From: Pseudomonas sp. R84
GTDB taxonomy: Bacteria; Pseudomonadota; Gammaproteobacteria; Pseudomonadales; Pseudomonadaceae
DNA: 64,000 nucleotides
Direction of reading: 5' to 3'
NCBI RefSeq assembly: GCF_009834515.1
Contig: NZ_CP019426.1
Span: forward strand, 4,205,501-4,269,500
The position numbers and the translations under genes are program-made. The notes under the pieces were generated by a model, which was not told the origin of the DNA, made no database searches, and was given only the letters and a program-made list of their open reading frames with translations. The first letter of the stretch is position 1. Each line of letters opens with the position of its first letter. Shown piece by piece: positions 34,916 to 44,177 of this stretch.

Positions 34916-36313
34916 ATGCTCAATGACAAGGAAAGTCCTTTTACCCTGACCCTGACCGACAGCGGCCTGTGCCTGCCGGTGGTGCGTTTTCATGGCGAGG
35001 AAGCACTCAACCAGCCCTACCGTTTCGACATCGAACTGATCGGCCTGGCCCCCGCCGTGGCGCCGGGCACCTTCCTGCATCAACCGGCATTTCTTCGCCT
35101 GGACGACCAGCATGGGATTCACGGCGTGATCGACAGTGTCAGTTGCGAACATCGCGGCACGCATCGGATCGGCTATCGACTGACCGTAGTGCCACGTCTG
35201 CAAAAGCTCGCCCAGCCGAACAAGCGCCGCGTGTTTGTGCAACGCAGCGTGCCGCAGATTCTCCAGCAATTGCTCAAGGGAAATGCCCTGCCCGTTGATA
35301 GCTACCGGATTGAAATGAGCGTCGGGCAATACCCGATCCGGCCGTTTTGCATTCAGTACGAAGAAAGTGATCTGGCGCTGCTGCACAGGCTTTGCGAGGA
35401 GGAAGGCATCCACTATCACTTCGAACACCGAATGGACGGCCACGTTGTCGTGTTTGCCGATGACAGCCTGAGCCTGCCACAAGTGCCGGTGCTACTTGCG
35501 TTCAAGGCCGGCGAACAAACGCCCTCACCCAGCGTCAGTGCGCTGTACCAGCATCACCACGCAGCCCCCATCGCCACGCTGCATGCCGTGCGTAATCGAG
35601 GGCAACAGGCGATCAGCGTCGATGCCGCCAACCACATCACGGTAAATCCCCTGCCGCCAATACCTTCTCTCGAGCAACGTCACCACGAACAACGCAGCCG
35701 TCGGCATTTGGAACGGCAACGCTGCCAGCACCGCACGATAAATGGCCGCAGTGATCGGGTCGGTTTGCTCAGTGGCCATCTGCTGCAAGTGTCGGCGCAT
35801 CCGATCAGCCACTTCAACGAACAATGGCGGCTCACGTCGATCCGCCATCACGGCGAGCATCCGTCGATTCTTGACCCGAACCCTGCCCTGCACCGCTACC
35901 ACAACGATTTCACTGCCCAGCCCTGGTCAACCGATTTTCGTCCCGCGCTTAGACAAACCCGCCCCGGCATTGCCGGATATCACCTGGCGCAGGTGTTCGG
36001 GCCTGCCGGGCAACCGGCACAACTCGATGAGCAGGGTCGAGTCGCCGTCAGGCTGTGGCCTTCGGAACACCCGCAAACACTTGATGACGACGCGATCTGG
36101 TTACCCATCGCCATGACGCGAGCCAATGGTCGAATCGCACTGGATGAACTGCCCTGCGCCGGCAGCGAAGTGTGGGTGAGTTTCCTCGACAGCGACCCGG
36201 ATCGACCGATCCTGTGTCTGGGCAACTCGCGCAACCCCACGCCTCGCGAACCACCGCCTGCACGCGATAGCAGCTTGTTGCTCGACTGGCTGCTCAACAG
36301 CGACGCCCGCTGA
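34916..36313 (+). CDS. Short orphan VgrG-like type VI spike protein
   Basis: A 465-residue VgrG. Residues ~1-330 match the gp27-like part (FTLTLTDSGLCLPVVRFHGEE, NQPYRFDIELIG, FCIQYEESDLALLHRLCEEEGIHYHFEH). Residues ~345-435 form the gp5-like OB fold (GYHLAQVFGPAG, LDEQGRVAVRLWPSE, AWxP-like IWLPIAMTRANG, GSEVWVSFLDSDPDRPIL). The protein stops ~30 residues later, so the long triple beta-helix needle of typical VgrG (600 or more residues) is missing. No tss, hcp, PAAR or effector gene is adjacent. ATG 34916 begins the conserved N-terminus. Confidence 0.85.
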   Translation: MLNDKESPFTLTLTDSGLCLPVVRFHGEEALNQPYRFDIELIGLAPAVAPGTFLHQPAFLRLDDQHGIHGVIDSVSCEHRGTHRIGYRLTVVPRLQKLAQPNKRRVFVQRSVPQILQQLLKGNALPVDSYRIEMSVGQYPIRPFCIQYEESDLALLHRLCEEEGIHYHFEHRMDGHVVVFADDSLSLPQVPVLLAFKAGEQTPSPSVSALYQHHHAAPIATLHAVRNRGQQAISVDAANHITVNPLPPIPSLEQRHHEQRSRRHLERQRCQHRTINGRSDRVGLLSGHLLQVSAHPISHFNEQWRLTSIRHHGEHPSILDPNPALHRYHNDFTAQPWSTDFRPALRQTRPGIAGYHLAQVFGPAGQPAQLDEQGRVAVRLWPSEHPQTLDDDAIWLPIAMTRANGRIALDELPCAGSEVWVSFLDSDPDRPILCLGNSRNPTPREPPPARDSSLLLDWLLNSDAR

Positions 36314-36339
36314 TCCCTTTGTACATCAGCAAAAAGCGC

Positions 36340-37731
36340 TCAGGCTTTGTCGGCCTTACCCGCCGCGGCGGCGAATTTGGCCAGGCGCACGTCGAGATGC
36401 CGAGGTCGTCGCCCATGATCCTCGGCGCGCTCCTTGCGGCGGATAGCGTTGCGCACCATCAGTGAACCGAGGTAGCGGATCGGCTCCGGCGGGAAATAGC
36501 CCAGCGGCCCGTTGACCAGCGGCGAGCGCGTCCACGGGTTGTCCAGGCCTTGCACCAGTGAAGCGAGAATCTGCCCGCCCATGTGGCACGGGCCGACGCC
36601 GCTGCCCGAATAGCCGAAACCGTAAAACACATTGCCGGCGCTGCTCATCTGGCCAAAGAACGGCAAGCCGGTGACCGAACGATCCGACGGCCCGTTCCAG
36701 GTGGCATCGACTTTCACATCGGCAAACGCCGGAAAAAAGTCCGCGAGGCTGTTTTTCAGCAGGCCGGCATACGGCGATGGCTGATCGAACACCGGCAGCA
36801 TGCGCCCGCCAAACGCGAAGGTATTGCCACCTTTTCCGAGCATGATCCGACCGTCCGGGGTGTTGTGGTAGTAGTGCACGAAAATCCGCGAATCGAGCAC
36901 TGTCACGCCGCTGGTCAAACCGATTTCCTGCAACAGCTCCGGGCGCGGTTCGGTGATCAGCATGTCGCTGGAGACAATCGCCACGCTGCGTTCGAACTGC
37001 GGAAAAGCACGGGCCATCCAGGCATTCATCGCCAGCACCACGCGATCGGCGATCACCGTGCCAGTCGGCGTCTGCAAGCGTGCCGGACGCCCTTCTTCCA
37101 GCCCGGTCATCGCGGTGTTTTCGTGAATGTTCACACCCAGTTGCAGCGCCACCCGACGCAGGCCACGCACCAGTTTGCCCGGCTGCACACTCGCCGCTGC
37201 CGGCGAGAACCAGCCTTCCAGATGCTTGCTCGAACCAGCCATGCGCTGTACATCAGCGACTGGACGCTGAGTGAACGAGTTGATGCCATTACGTTCCAGT
37301 GCGGCAATCACCGCATCGGTCGAGCCGACTTGCGCGCGGTTGGTCGCGGTGTACAGCGTGCCGTCGAGGCGGTAGTCGGCGTCGACGCCGTACTGCTCAC
37401 AGAACTCGCCGATCGCATGGATGCTGCGCTCCGACTCCTTGACCAGACGTACCGCTTCCTCGACGCCAAACAGGCGCTCAAGGGTGAAATACTTCGCCGA
37501 CCACGACAGCGCACAACCACCGTTGCGCCCACTGGCGCCGGCGCCGCAGATGTCCGCCTCGATCAGCAACACATCAAGTTCGGGGTTCTGTTGCTTGAGC
37601 ATGATTGCCGTCCACAACCCGGTGTAGCCGCCGCCAACGATGCACACGTCGGTGCGGATTTCGCCGTGCAGCGGCGGGCAGGTTTGCGAGTTGTCGGCCT
37701 GCAAGGCCTGCTCCAGCCAAAACGGTCTCAT
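36340..37731 (-). CDS. FAD-dependent amine oxidoreductase of the AEP locus
   Basis: A 463-residue DAO-fold flavoenzyme. The dinucleotide-binding start is VCIVGGGYTGLWTAIML (residue ~29) followed by the GAGASGRNGGCALSW motif shared with PuuB/PauB and glycine-oxidase relatives. The C-terminal GYSGSGVGPCHMGGQ is the second FAD loop. It lies 73 bases downstream of an OPA-type permease gene, same strand, next to phnWX. Oxidation of AEP or an N-substituted AEP to phosphonoacetaldehyde (as reported for PbfD-type enzymes) is a reasonable inference; a PuuB-like polyamine role is the alternative. Confidence 0.85.
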   Translation of the reverse strand: MRPFWLEQALQADNSQTCPPLHGEIRTDVCIVGGGYTGLWTAIMLKQQNPELDVLLIEADICGAGASGRNGGCALSWSAKYFTLERLFGVEEAVRLVKESERSIHAIGEFCEQYGVDADYRLDGTLYTATNRAQVGSTDAVIAALERNGINSFTQRPVADVQRMAGSSKHLEGWFSPAAASVQPGKLVRGLRRVALQLGVNIHENTAMTGLEEGRPARLQTPTGTVIADRVVLAMNAWMARAFPQFERSVAIVSSDMLITEPRPELLQEIGLTSGVTVLDSRIFVHYYHNTPDGRIMLGKGGNTFAFGGRMLPVFDQPSPYAGLLKNSLADFFPAFADVKVDATWNGPSDRSVTGLPFFGQMSSAGNVFYGFGYSGSGVGPCHMGGQILASLVQGLDNPWTRSPLVNGPLGYFPPEPIRYLGSLMVRNAIRRKERAEDHGRRPRHLDVRLAKFAAAAGKADKA

Positions 37732-37804
37732 GGGGTTTCTCCAAGTCAGATGGCCACGACCCAGCCTGCCGCGAGCGCCGCAGCAGGCCGCGAGGCAAAG
37801 GGTT

Positions 37805-39130
37805 TCAGGAACGCAGGGGTTTGATCGTCAGCGGGCAATTGGGGATCGAGGCACGCGGTTCCATCACGCCAACCGGACGGCTGTTCCAGTGCGGAATCAG
37901 CACCAGCGCCGAGAACAGCGCGCAACCGGCGAAGACGATGAACACCGTCACCGAATCGAAGTAACCCGGCAGCAAACCACCGAGTACCGCGCCGACCGAG
38001 CCACAGCCGTTGACGAAACCAGCCGCCGTGGCACCGGCCTTGGCTTTGCCGAAGTCGATCGCGGCGGCACCGCTGATCATTGAATCCGGGCCGTACAGGG
38101 TCAGGCCCATGACAAACAACAATGCGACCACCAGCAACACACTGCCGCTCTGCAACGCCGCCATGAACAGCGCCAGCGTCACGGTCAGCGCCAACAGGCT
38201 CAATACGCAGGCCGGCATGCGCCGGGCACCGAAGAGTTTGTCCGAGGCCAGGCCAATCAGGATCGGCCCGAGCAACCCGGCCAGTTCGAAGGACGTGGGA
38301 ATGATCGCCGCGCCGACCTTGCCGACACTCGGCATCTGTTCAAAGACAATCACCGGCCCCCACAACAGAATCGCGTAACGCGCCGGTTTCAACATGAAAT
38401 ACGCCAGGCCCAACACCAGCACCGTGCGGTTACGCAGGATTTCCTTCAAGGGCTCCCAGACGCTGAGCTTGCTGTTGGCTTCGGTTTCTTCCGCCGTCAA
38501 TTCAGGTTCCGGCTCGACCGCCGGCAAGCCGACGTCTTCCGGCTTGTTGCGCTGGAAGATAAAGAACAACACCGCGACCACGGCAACCACCACGGCGCTG
38601 GAAATGAACGCCGCGTGCCAGGTTCCCATCAAGGTATACGCCCACCAGCCGGCAAATGGCGACGCCACCAGACCACCAAACGCGTAGCAGGAACTCCATA
38701 GGCCAAGCACCCGCCCGCGCTGCTGGGAGGGGAAGAAACTGCCAAGGTTTTTGCACAATCCCGACCATCCGGTGGACTGCGCCAGGCCCTGAATCAACAT
38801 GCACGTAGCGAAGATCGGCAACGTGGCGTAACTGCCCATCACCAACGCCGCGGCTGCGGAAATCAACAAACCACCGAGCACTACAACTCGCGGGCCAAAG
38901 CGGTCGGCAAGCATGCCCCAGGTGAATTGACCGAGGGCATAAGCCGCCAGATAGATCGCATCGAGGTTGGCCATGGCCATCTTGTCGAGCATGAAGGTGG
39001 GATCTTCGGCGATGCCCAGTTTGGCCACCGAAAACGCTTTGCGGGTGAAGTAGAAAGCGGCGTACGCCAGCCAGGTAATCGCGAAAATCTGCACGCGCCA
39101 ACGCGCAATGGTGCCGATGTGCTTGTTCAT
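37805..39130 (-). CDS. MFS permease of the organophosphate (OPA/GlpT) family, candidate AEP transporter
   Basis: A 441-residue protein with about 12 transmembrane helices. YAAFYFTRKAFSVAKLG in helix 1, GQFTWGMLADRFGPR in loop 2-3 and LCKNLGSFFPSQQRGRVLGLW are hallmarks of the GlpT/UhpT organophosphate:phosphate antiporter family, with conserved arginines. Start at ATG 39130; longer starts run into the control region. It forms a unit with the FAD oxidase and is divergent from a LysR gene. Family plus neighbours (phnW, phnX) suggest uptake of a phosphonate, probably AEP. AepP from P. putida is a possible relative, from memory. Confidence 0.85.
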   Translation of the reverse strand: MNKHIGTIARWRVQIFAITWLAYAAFYFTRKAFSVAKLGIAEDPTFMLDKMAMANLDAIYLAAYALGQFTWGMLADRFGPRVVVLGGLLISAAAALVMGSYATLPIFATCMLIQGLAQSTGWSGLCKNLGSFFPSQQRGRVLGLWSSCYAFGGLVASPFAGWWAYTLMGTWHAAFISSAVVVAVVAVLFFIFQRNKPEDVGLPAVEPEPELTAEETEANSKLSVWEPLKEILRNRTVLVLGLAYFMLKPARYAILLWGPVIVFEQMPSVGKVGAAIIPTSFELAGLLGPILIGLASDKLFGARRMPACVLSLLALTVTLALFMAALQSGSVLLVVALLFVMGLTLYGPDSMISGAAAIDFGKAKAGATAAGFVNGCGSVGAVLGGLLPGYFDSVTVFIVFAGCALFSALVLIPHWNSRPVGVMEPRASIPNCPLTIKPLRS

Positions 39131-39411
39131 GGTGGTTCTGACCTCAGGGTGTGAGTGTGCCGGCAGAATCGTTAAGCAAAACGCCTGTGTTTTTATTGTT
39201 GAGCACTGCGATATCACCCCGTCCCTACGGCGATATCGGTCAGATGAGTCCTGTTGTTGCACGCTCAGGCTCATGGCCACCGTGCTGCCCGAGCGGGCAG
39301 TCAGCGATGGCGTGAGCCGATCAAAGCAATTACTGTTTAATAAATAAAATCGATTTATCGTATTTCACACATAAGCTCAGCTTGTTACTGACTTATCGAT
39401 CAGGTGACTTC
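39131..39411. promoter_or_regulatory. Divergent control region, permease-oxidase unit and LysR gene
   Basis: 281 bases without a gene. It holds a repeated GCGATATC (39207 and 39230 areas) and an AT-rich stretch with ATCGATTTAT near 39350, both possible LysR targets, and a -10-like TAATAAATAAAAT. No Pho box is visible. Confidence 0.45.
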
Positions 39412-40284
39412 ATGTCGGTGTCTCACGCCCAACTCAAAGCCTTCCACGCCGTGGCCGTGCATGGAAGCTTCACCAAAGCCGCCGAGCGCCTTTTTCTCAC
39501 GCAACCGGCGATATCCGACCAAGTGCGCAAACTCGAAGAGCGTTTCGGCGTTTTGCTGTTTCACCGCAATAAACGTTCCGTGCGCCTGACTGACTTGGGC
39601 GAGCGCTTGCTGGCGATCACCCAGCGTCTGTTTGTGATTGAAGCCGAAGCGCAGGAGTTGCTGCAGGAATCTCAGGCCTTGCAGACCGGCAGCCTGATTC
39701 TGGCAGTGGATGCGCCAGTGCACGTGCTGCCGCAGATCGCGCGGTTCTGCGAGCGCTATCCGGGGATCAGCGTGAAGATCGAAACCGGTAATACCGATGA
39801 ATCGCTGTTTCGCCTGTTCAACTATCAGGCGGATTTGGCCCTGCTCGGGCGTGATGTCAGTGATGAACGCTTGCTCTGTGTGCCGCTGCGCAATGATCCG
39901 ATGGTGGCGTTCGTTTCGCGCAATCATCCATGGGCCAAGCGTGAATCGATTTGCCTGCAAGACCTGGATGACACGCCGCTGGTGTTGCGTGAACACGGCT
40001 CGGTGACAAGGCAGACGCTGGAAGAGGAAATGGCCCGGGCCGGATTTCGCATTCGCCCGGCGATTCAGGTCGAGGGCCGGGAAGCGGCGCGTGAGGCGGT
40101 GGTGGTCGGGATTGGTGTCGGTGTTGTTTCGGCAGCAGAGTTTGGCGCGGATTCACGGGTGTGTGCGTTGCCGATTGTCGACTGCACACGACGGCTGACG
40201 GAGACGCTGGTGTGTTTGCGTGAACAGAGTTCGCGGCGGGTGGTGGCGACGTTTCTCGATATGGTTCGCCAGAGTCTTGTGTGA
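39412..40284 (+). CDS. LysR-family regulator, AEP locus (copy 1)
   Basis: A 290-residue regulator; helix-turn-helix in residues ~1-62 (AFHAVAVHGSFTKAAERLF, LTQPAISDQVRKLEERFGV). ATG 39412 sits four bases after AGGTGA, better than a TTG 30 bases upstream. It diverges from the permease/oxidase unit and converges with a second, related LysR gene. The two proteins share the same plan and similar effector domains (VGVVSAAEFGADSRV against VGVVSSVEVSHDPRV), so they look like paralogues controlling the two halves of the locus. Confidence 0.9.
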   Translation: MSVSHAQLKAFHAVAVHGSFTKAAERLFLTQPAISDQVRKLEERFGVLLFHRNKRSVRLTDLGERLLAITQRLFVIEAEAQELLQESQALQTGSLILAVDAPVHVLPQIARFCERYPGISVKIETGNTDESLFRLFNYQADLALLGRDVSDERLLCVPLRNDPMVAFVSRNHPWAKRESICLQDLDDTPLVLREHGSVTRQTLEEEMARAGFRIRPAIQVEGREAAREAVVVGIGVGVVSAAEFGADSRVCALPIVDCTRRLTETLVCLREQSSRRVVATFLDMVRQSLV

Positions 40285-40298
40285 ACCGTGATGGCCCC

Positions 40299-40364
40299 TT
40301 CGCGAGCAAGCTCGCTCCCACATTTGGAATGCATATCCCCTGTGGGAGCGAGCCTGCTCGCGAA
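40299..40364. repeat. REPIN
   Basis: Inverted arms 40299-40322 and 40341-40364 between the two convergent LysR genes. Confidence 0.9.
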
Positions 40365-40381
40365 TGGAGCGCCACGGTGTA

Positions 40382-41242
40382 TCAGACCGGCGCCAGGCCA
40401 AAGAATGCCTGAATCAAGCGCAACTCCCGACGCCGCTCCATGCAGCCGATCATGTGCCGATTGACCAACCCTGCCCCGGCGATCGGAATTGCCACCACCC
40501 GCGGGTCATGGCTGACCTCAACCGATGACACCACACCAACACCCAACTCGGCCGCGACGGCCTCGGTCACCGCCTCACGGCTGTCCAGTTCCAGCAACAC
40601 GCGCGGATGGATCGACGCCTGCTCACAGGCGTCATCAAACGTACGCCGGGTGATCGAACTCGGCTCACGCAAGACCATGATCACTTGATCGAGCTCCTTG
40701 AGCTTCACTTCCCCGGCACGCACTGCCCAAGGGTGCCCCGCCGGCACCAACGCGCAGATCCGCGATTCGCTCAGTGCTTGCAGATGCAGGCCTTTGCGCG
40801 GCTCCACTTCGGTCAACACCGCCACATCCGCGTGTTCCGACAACAACGCCGCCAGGGTTTCCTGGGCATTGCCCAAGCGCAGATTCACCGTGATCCCCGG
40901 ATACCGCACGCGCAGGCTGGCGAGCATCGGCATGACCATGTGCGGCCCGTCCGCCGCCACTTCCAGCCGTCCGGTCAACAGTTGCCGGTTGGCCTCGAGC
41001 ATCGTCTGCGCCTCTTCCGCCAGGCCAAACATCGCGCGGGTGATCGCCGCGAGTCTGGTGCCCTCCTCGGTCAGTTCCACCCGTCGTGCGGTGCGCCGCA
41101 ACAGGGTGATCTGGTAGTGCTCTTCCAACGACTTGATATGCCCGGTGACTGCCGGCTGACTGATGAACAAGCGCGCGGCGGCGCGGGTGAAGCTGCCTTC
41201 ACGGGCCACGGCGTCGAACGCGCGGAGCTGAAACAGGTTCAT
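40382..41242 (-). CDS. LysR-family regulator, AEP locus (copy 2), likely phnWX activator
   Basis: A 286-residue LysR protein (MNLFQLRAFDAVAREGSFTR, LFISQPAVTGHIKSLEEHYQ). It is divergent from phnW across 112 bases that contain a TGCAA-N7-TTGCA palindrome. This arrangement is the usual one for a LysR activator of phnWX, with AEP or a breakdown product as the probable inducer. Confidence 0.92.
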   Translation of the reverse strand: MNLFQLRAFDAVAREGSFTRAAARLFISQPAVTGHIKSLEEHYQITLLRRTARRVELTEEGTRLAAITRAMFGLAEEAQTMLEANRQLLTGRLEVAADGPHMVMPMLASLRVRYPGITVNLRLGNAQETLAALLSEHADVAVLTEVEPRKGLHLQALSESRICALVPAGHPWAVRAGEVKLKELDQVIMVLREPSSITRRTFDDACEQASIHPRVLLELDSREAVTEAVAAELGVGVVSSVEVSHDPRVVAIPIAGAGLVNRHMIGCMERRRELRLIQAFFGLAPV

Positions 41243-41289
41243 GAATAACTCTCACTGATGGCTGGCATAACAACAAACAATTTGATTGA

Positions 41290-41306
41290 TGCAACGGCGA
41301 ATTGCA
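41290..41306. promoter_or_regulatory. Candidate LysR operator upstream of phnW
   Basis: TGCAA-CGGCGAA-TTGCA, a 17-base interrupted palindrome of the LysR-box type in the LysR/phnW divergent region, 49 bases before the phnW start. Confidence 0.5.
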
Positions 41307-41354
41307 ACGTATGCCTCGTAGCTTCATCCCACAGCGCAATCCGAGGACAAACGA

Positions 41355-42464
41355 ATGAGTATCGCCGAACCCATCCTGCTCACTCCCGGCCCGTTGACCA
41401 CTTCGGCCCGCACCCGCCAGGCGATGATGGTCGACTGGGGGTCATGGGATGACCGTTTCAATCAACTGACCGCCAACCTTTGCGAACAATTGCTGGCGAT
41501 CCTCAACGGCGCCGCCACTCACCACTGCGTGCCATTGCAGGGCAGCGGCACCTTCGCCGTTGAAGCGGCGATCGGCACCTTGGTGCCACGTGACGGCAAA
41601 GTGCTGGTGCTGATCAACGGCGCCTACGGCAAGCGTCTGGCGAAGATCTGCGAAGTACTCGGCCGCTCGTTCAGCACCTTCGAAACCGCTGAAGACGAAC
41701 CGACCACCGCCGCTGACGTCGATCGTTTGTTGCGCGCCGATAGCAACATTACCCACGTTGCGTTGATTCATTGCGAGACCAGCACCGGCATTCTTAACCC
41801 GCTGGCGGAGATTGCTCAGGTCGTTGAGCAACACGGAAAACGCTTGATCATCGACGCCATGAGTTCCTTCGGCGCCTTGCCAGTGGATGCGCAGAAAGTG
41901 CCGTTCGACGCACTGATCGCCGCTTCCGGCAAGTGTCTGGAAGGCGTACCGGGGATGGGCTTCGTGTTTGCTCGCAAAGAGTCATTGGCCGCTGCCGCCG
42001 GTAATTCGCATTCGTTGGCAATGGACCTGTTCGACCAGCACGCCTATATGATGAAAACCGGGCAATGGCGCTTCACCCCGCCGACCCACGTGGTCGCGGC
42101 GCTGCACGAAGCGCTGCTGCAATACAACGAAGAAGGTGGCCTGCCCGCGCGGCATGCGCGTTATGCCGCCAACTGTCAGGCGTTGATGGAAGAGATGGGC
42201 AAACTCGGGTTGCGCAGCTTCCTGCCGGCAGCGATTCAGGCACCGATCATTGCCACGTTCCATGCGCCGCAAGATCCGCGTTATCAGTTCAAGGATTTCT
42301 ACGAACGGGTCAAGGCTAAGGGTTACATCCTCTATCCCGGCAAATTGACTCAGGTCGAAACCTTCCGTGTCGGCTGCATCGGCCATGTCAGCCCGGACGA
42401 AATGCGCCAGGCCGTGGCGGCGGTCGGCGAAGTGCTGCGCGAGATGGAAGTCCTCGAAATCTAA
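41355..42464 (+). CDS. phnW: 2-Aminoethylphosphonate:pyruvate transaminase
   Basis: A 369-residue fold-type I PLP aminotransferase beginning with the typical [19 protein letters not shown]. Further marks: [20 protein letters not shown] (PLP phosphate loop), [16 protein letters not shown] with the PLP-binding Asp, and the Schiff-base lysine in [16 protein letters not shown] (~residue 194). It converts AEP and pyruvate to phosphonoacetaldehyde and alanine. ATG 41355 follows GAGGA. phnX follows after a REPIN-filled gap of 144 bases. Confidence 0.96.
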   Translation: MSIAEPILLTPGPLTTSARTRQAMMVDWGSWDDRFNQLTANLCEQLLAILNGAATHHCVPLQGSGTFAVEAAIGTLVPRDGKVLVLINGAYGKRLAKICEVLGRSFSTFETAEDEPTTAADVDRLLRADSNITHVALIHCETSTGILNPLAEIAQVVEQHGKRLIIDAMSSFGALPVDAQKVPFDALIAASGKCLEGVPGMGFVFARKESLAAAAGNSHSLAMDLFDQHAYMMKTGQWRFTPPTHVVAALHEALLQYNEEGGLPARHARYAANCQALMEEMGKLGLRSFLPAAIQAPIIATFHAPQDPRYQFKDFYERVKAKGYILYPGKLTQVETFRVGCIGHVSPDEMRQAVAAVGEVLREMEVLEI

Positions 42465-42481
42465 GCCCAAACACAAATCCC

Positions 42482-42573
42482 CTGTAGGAGTGAGCCTGCT
42501 CGCGATGAGGCCGTGCCAGTCAACAAAGATGTTGAATGATCAACCGCTATCGCGAGCAGGCTCACTCCTACAG
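42482..42573. repeat. REPIN inside the phnW-phnX operon, GAGTGAG subfamily
   Basis: Perfect 25-base arms 42482-42506 and 42549-42573 (CTGTAGGAGTGAGCCTGCTC core). Same subfamily as 3267-3356. Confidence 0.9.
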
Positions 42574-42608
42574 TTTGAATTGCATTTCAACTCAGGAATT
42601 TGATTGCC

Positions 42609-43436
42609 ATGAACTACATCAATCCAAACAAGCTGCAAGCCGCGATCCTCGACTGGGCCGGCACCGTGGTCGATTTCGGCTCGTTCGCGCCGACGCAGAT
42701 TTTCGTCGAAGCCTTCGCCGAATTCGACGTGCAGGTCTCTATCGAAGAAGCCCGTGGCCCGATGGGCATGGGCAAGTGGGACCACATCCGCACCCTCTGC
42801 GATCAGCCACAAGTGGCCGAGCGTTATCGCAAGGCGTTCGGCCGCACGCCGACCGATGACGACGTCACCGCGATCTACAACCGCTTCATGCCGCTGCAGA
42901 TCGAGAAGATCGCTGAGCATTCGGCGCTGATTCCCGGCGCCTTGGAAACCATCGCCAACCTGCGCCAGCAAGGGATCAAGATCGGTTCCTGCTCCGGTTA
43001 TCCGAAACAGGTGATGGACAAGGTCGTCGAGCTGGCCGCCACCAACGGCTACGTCGCTGACCATGTGGTCGCCACCGACGAAGTGCCGAACGGCCGTCCA
43101 TGGCCGGCCCAGGCATTGGCCAACGTGATCGCGCTGGGCATCGACGACGTCGGCGCCTGCGTGAAGATCGACGACACCGTGCCAGGCATCCTTGAAGGTC
43201 GCCGCGCCGGGATGTGGACGGTGGCGCTGATTTGCTCGGGCAATGCGCTGGGTCTGGATTACGCCGGTTTCCGCGCTTTGGGCAGCGATGAACTGGCCAG
43301 CGAGCGCAAGCGCATTCACGCACTGTTCGAAGGCTCGCGCCCGCACTACATGATCGACACCATCACCGATTTGCCGGAAGTGATCGCCGACATCAACAAG
43401 CGCTTGGCCAACGGTGAGATGCCGCAATCGAGCTGA
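42609..43436 (+). CDS. phnX: Phosphonoacetaldehyde hydrolase (phosphonatase)
   Basis: A 275-residue HAD-superfamily hydrolase, the usual PhnX length. The nucleophile aspartate is in [17 protein letters not shown] (~residue 12), the Schiff-base lysine in [14 protein letters not shown] (~53), and the HAD loops [12 protein letters not shown] and [12 protein letters not shown] follow. It cleaves phosphonoacetaldehyde to acetaldehyde and phosphate, completing AEP use. Start at ATG 42609; a TTG at 42600 has no usable ribosome site. A strong terminator follows. Confidence 0.96.
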   Translation: MNYINPNKLQAAILDWAGTVVDFGSFAPTQIFVEAFAEFDVQVSIEEARGPMGMGKWDHIRTLCDQPQVAERYRKAFGRTPTDDDVTAIYNRFMPLQIEKIAEHSALIPGALETIANLRQQGIKIGSCSGYPKQVMDKVVELAATNGYVADHVVATDEVPNGRPWPAQALANVIALGIDDVGACVKIDDTVPGILEGRRAGMWTVALICSGNALGLDYAGFRALGSDELASERKRIHALFEGSRPHYMIDTITDLPEVIADINKRLANGEMPQSS

Positions 43437-43460
43437 TCCCTGCCGCTTGCTGCCAACAAA

Positions 43461-43494
43461 AACGCCAGCGTCTGCACGACGCTGGCGTTTTTTA
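43461..43494 (+). terminator. phnX terminator
   Basis: AACGCCAGCGTC ... GACGCTGGCGTT stem followed by TTTTTAT, 25 bases after the phnX stop. Confidence 0.9.
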
Positions 43495-43625
43495 TTGGCA
43501 AAGCCCTGATTCAGGGCATTGAAAATCCGATCAGCCTCAGGCAAATCTGCCAAAGCGGATTACAGTTAAAGCATGCCGTCGCACAAGAACGGCCGTTTTG
43601 ACCCTGATCTGTGAGGAAACACCGT

Positions 43626-44174
43626 ATGCCGTGGACAAGTTCCGAATCCCGCTACAGCACCGTGTCGGTCCTGTTGCACTGGCTGATGCTGGTCCTGCTG
43701 GTACTGGTCTACGCCAGCATGGAGTTGCGCGGCCTCTTTCCCAAAGGCAGTGGCGGGCGCACGCTGATCCGCGAAGTGCACTACATGCTCGGCCTGACCG
43801 TGTTTGTGCTGGTATGGTTTCGCCTGCTCGCGCGCAGCATTGGCCCGGCGCCGAAAATCTTTCCCGCCTCACCGCAATGGCAAACCGTACTGGCGCGGCT
43901 GATGCACTGGGCGTTGTACCTGTTCATGATCAGCATGCCGATTCTCGGCTGGCTGATTACCAGTGCCGAAGGGCATCAGGTGATGTTCTATGGCTTTGAT
44001 CTGCCGCTGCTGGTTGCGGAGAACAAGGATTTCGCCAAACAGGTTGAGGGCTGGCATGTGCTCATTGCCACGATCGGCTACTGGTTGATCGGCCTGCATG
44101 CGCTGGCGGGGATCTATCACCATTATGTTGTGCGCGATAACACGCTGCTGCGGATGATGCCCAAGCGCGGTTGA
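43626..44174 (+). CDS. Cytochrome b561-family protein
   Basis: A 182-residue four-helix membrane protein. Haem histidines are at HWLMLVLLVLVY (helix 1), REVHYMLGLTVFVL (helix 2), and WHVLIATIGYWLIGLHALAGIYHH (helix 4). ATG 43626 lies eight bases after GAGGA. It is a paralogue of the b561 gene at 21299-21844 but stands alone, convergent with the next gene (gap of 3 bases). Probably a quinol-linked electron carrier; partner unknown. Confidence 0.9.
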   Translation: MPWTSSESRYSTVSVLLHWLMLVLLVLVYASMELRGLFPKGSGGRTLIREVHYMLGLTVFVLVWFRLLARSIGPAPKIFPASPQWQTVLARLMHWALYLFMISMPILGWLITSAEGHQVMFYGFDLPLLVAENKDFAKQVEGWHVLIATIGYWLIGLHALAGIYHHYVVRDNTLLRMMPKRG

Positions 44175-44177
44175 TCG

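Noticed and set aside
40382..43494. Pho box at the AEP genes
   Set aside because: Searched the phnW and permease upstream regions by eye for paired CTGTCAT-like repeats and found none.
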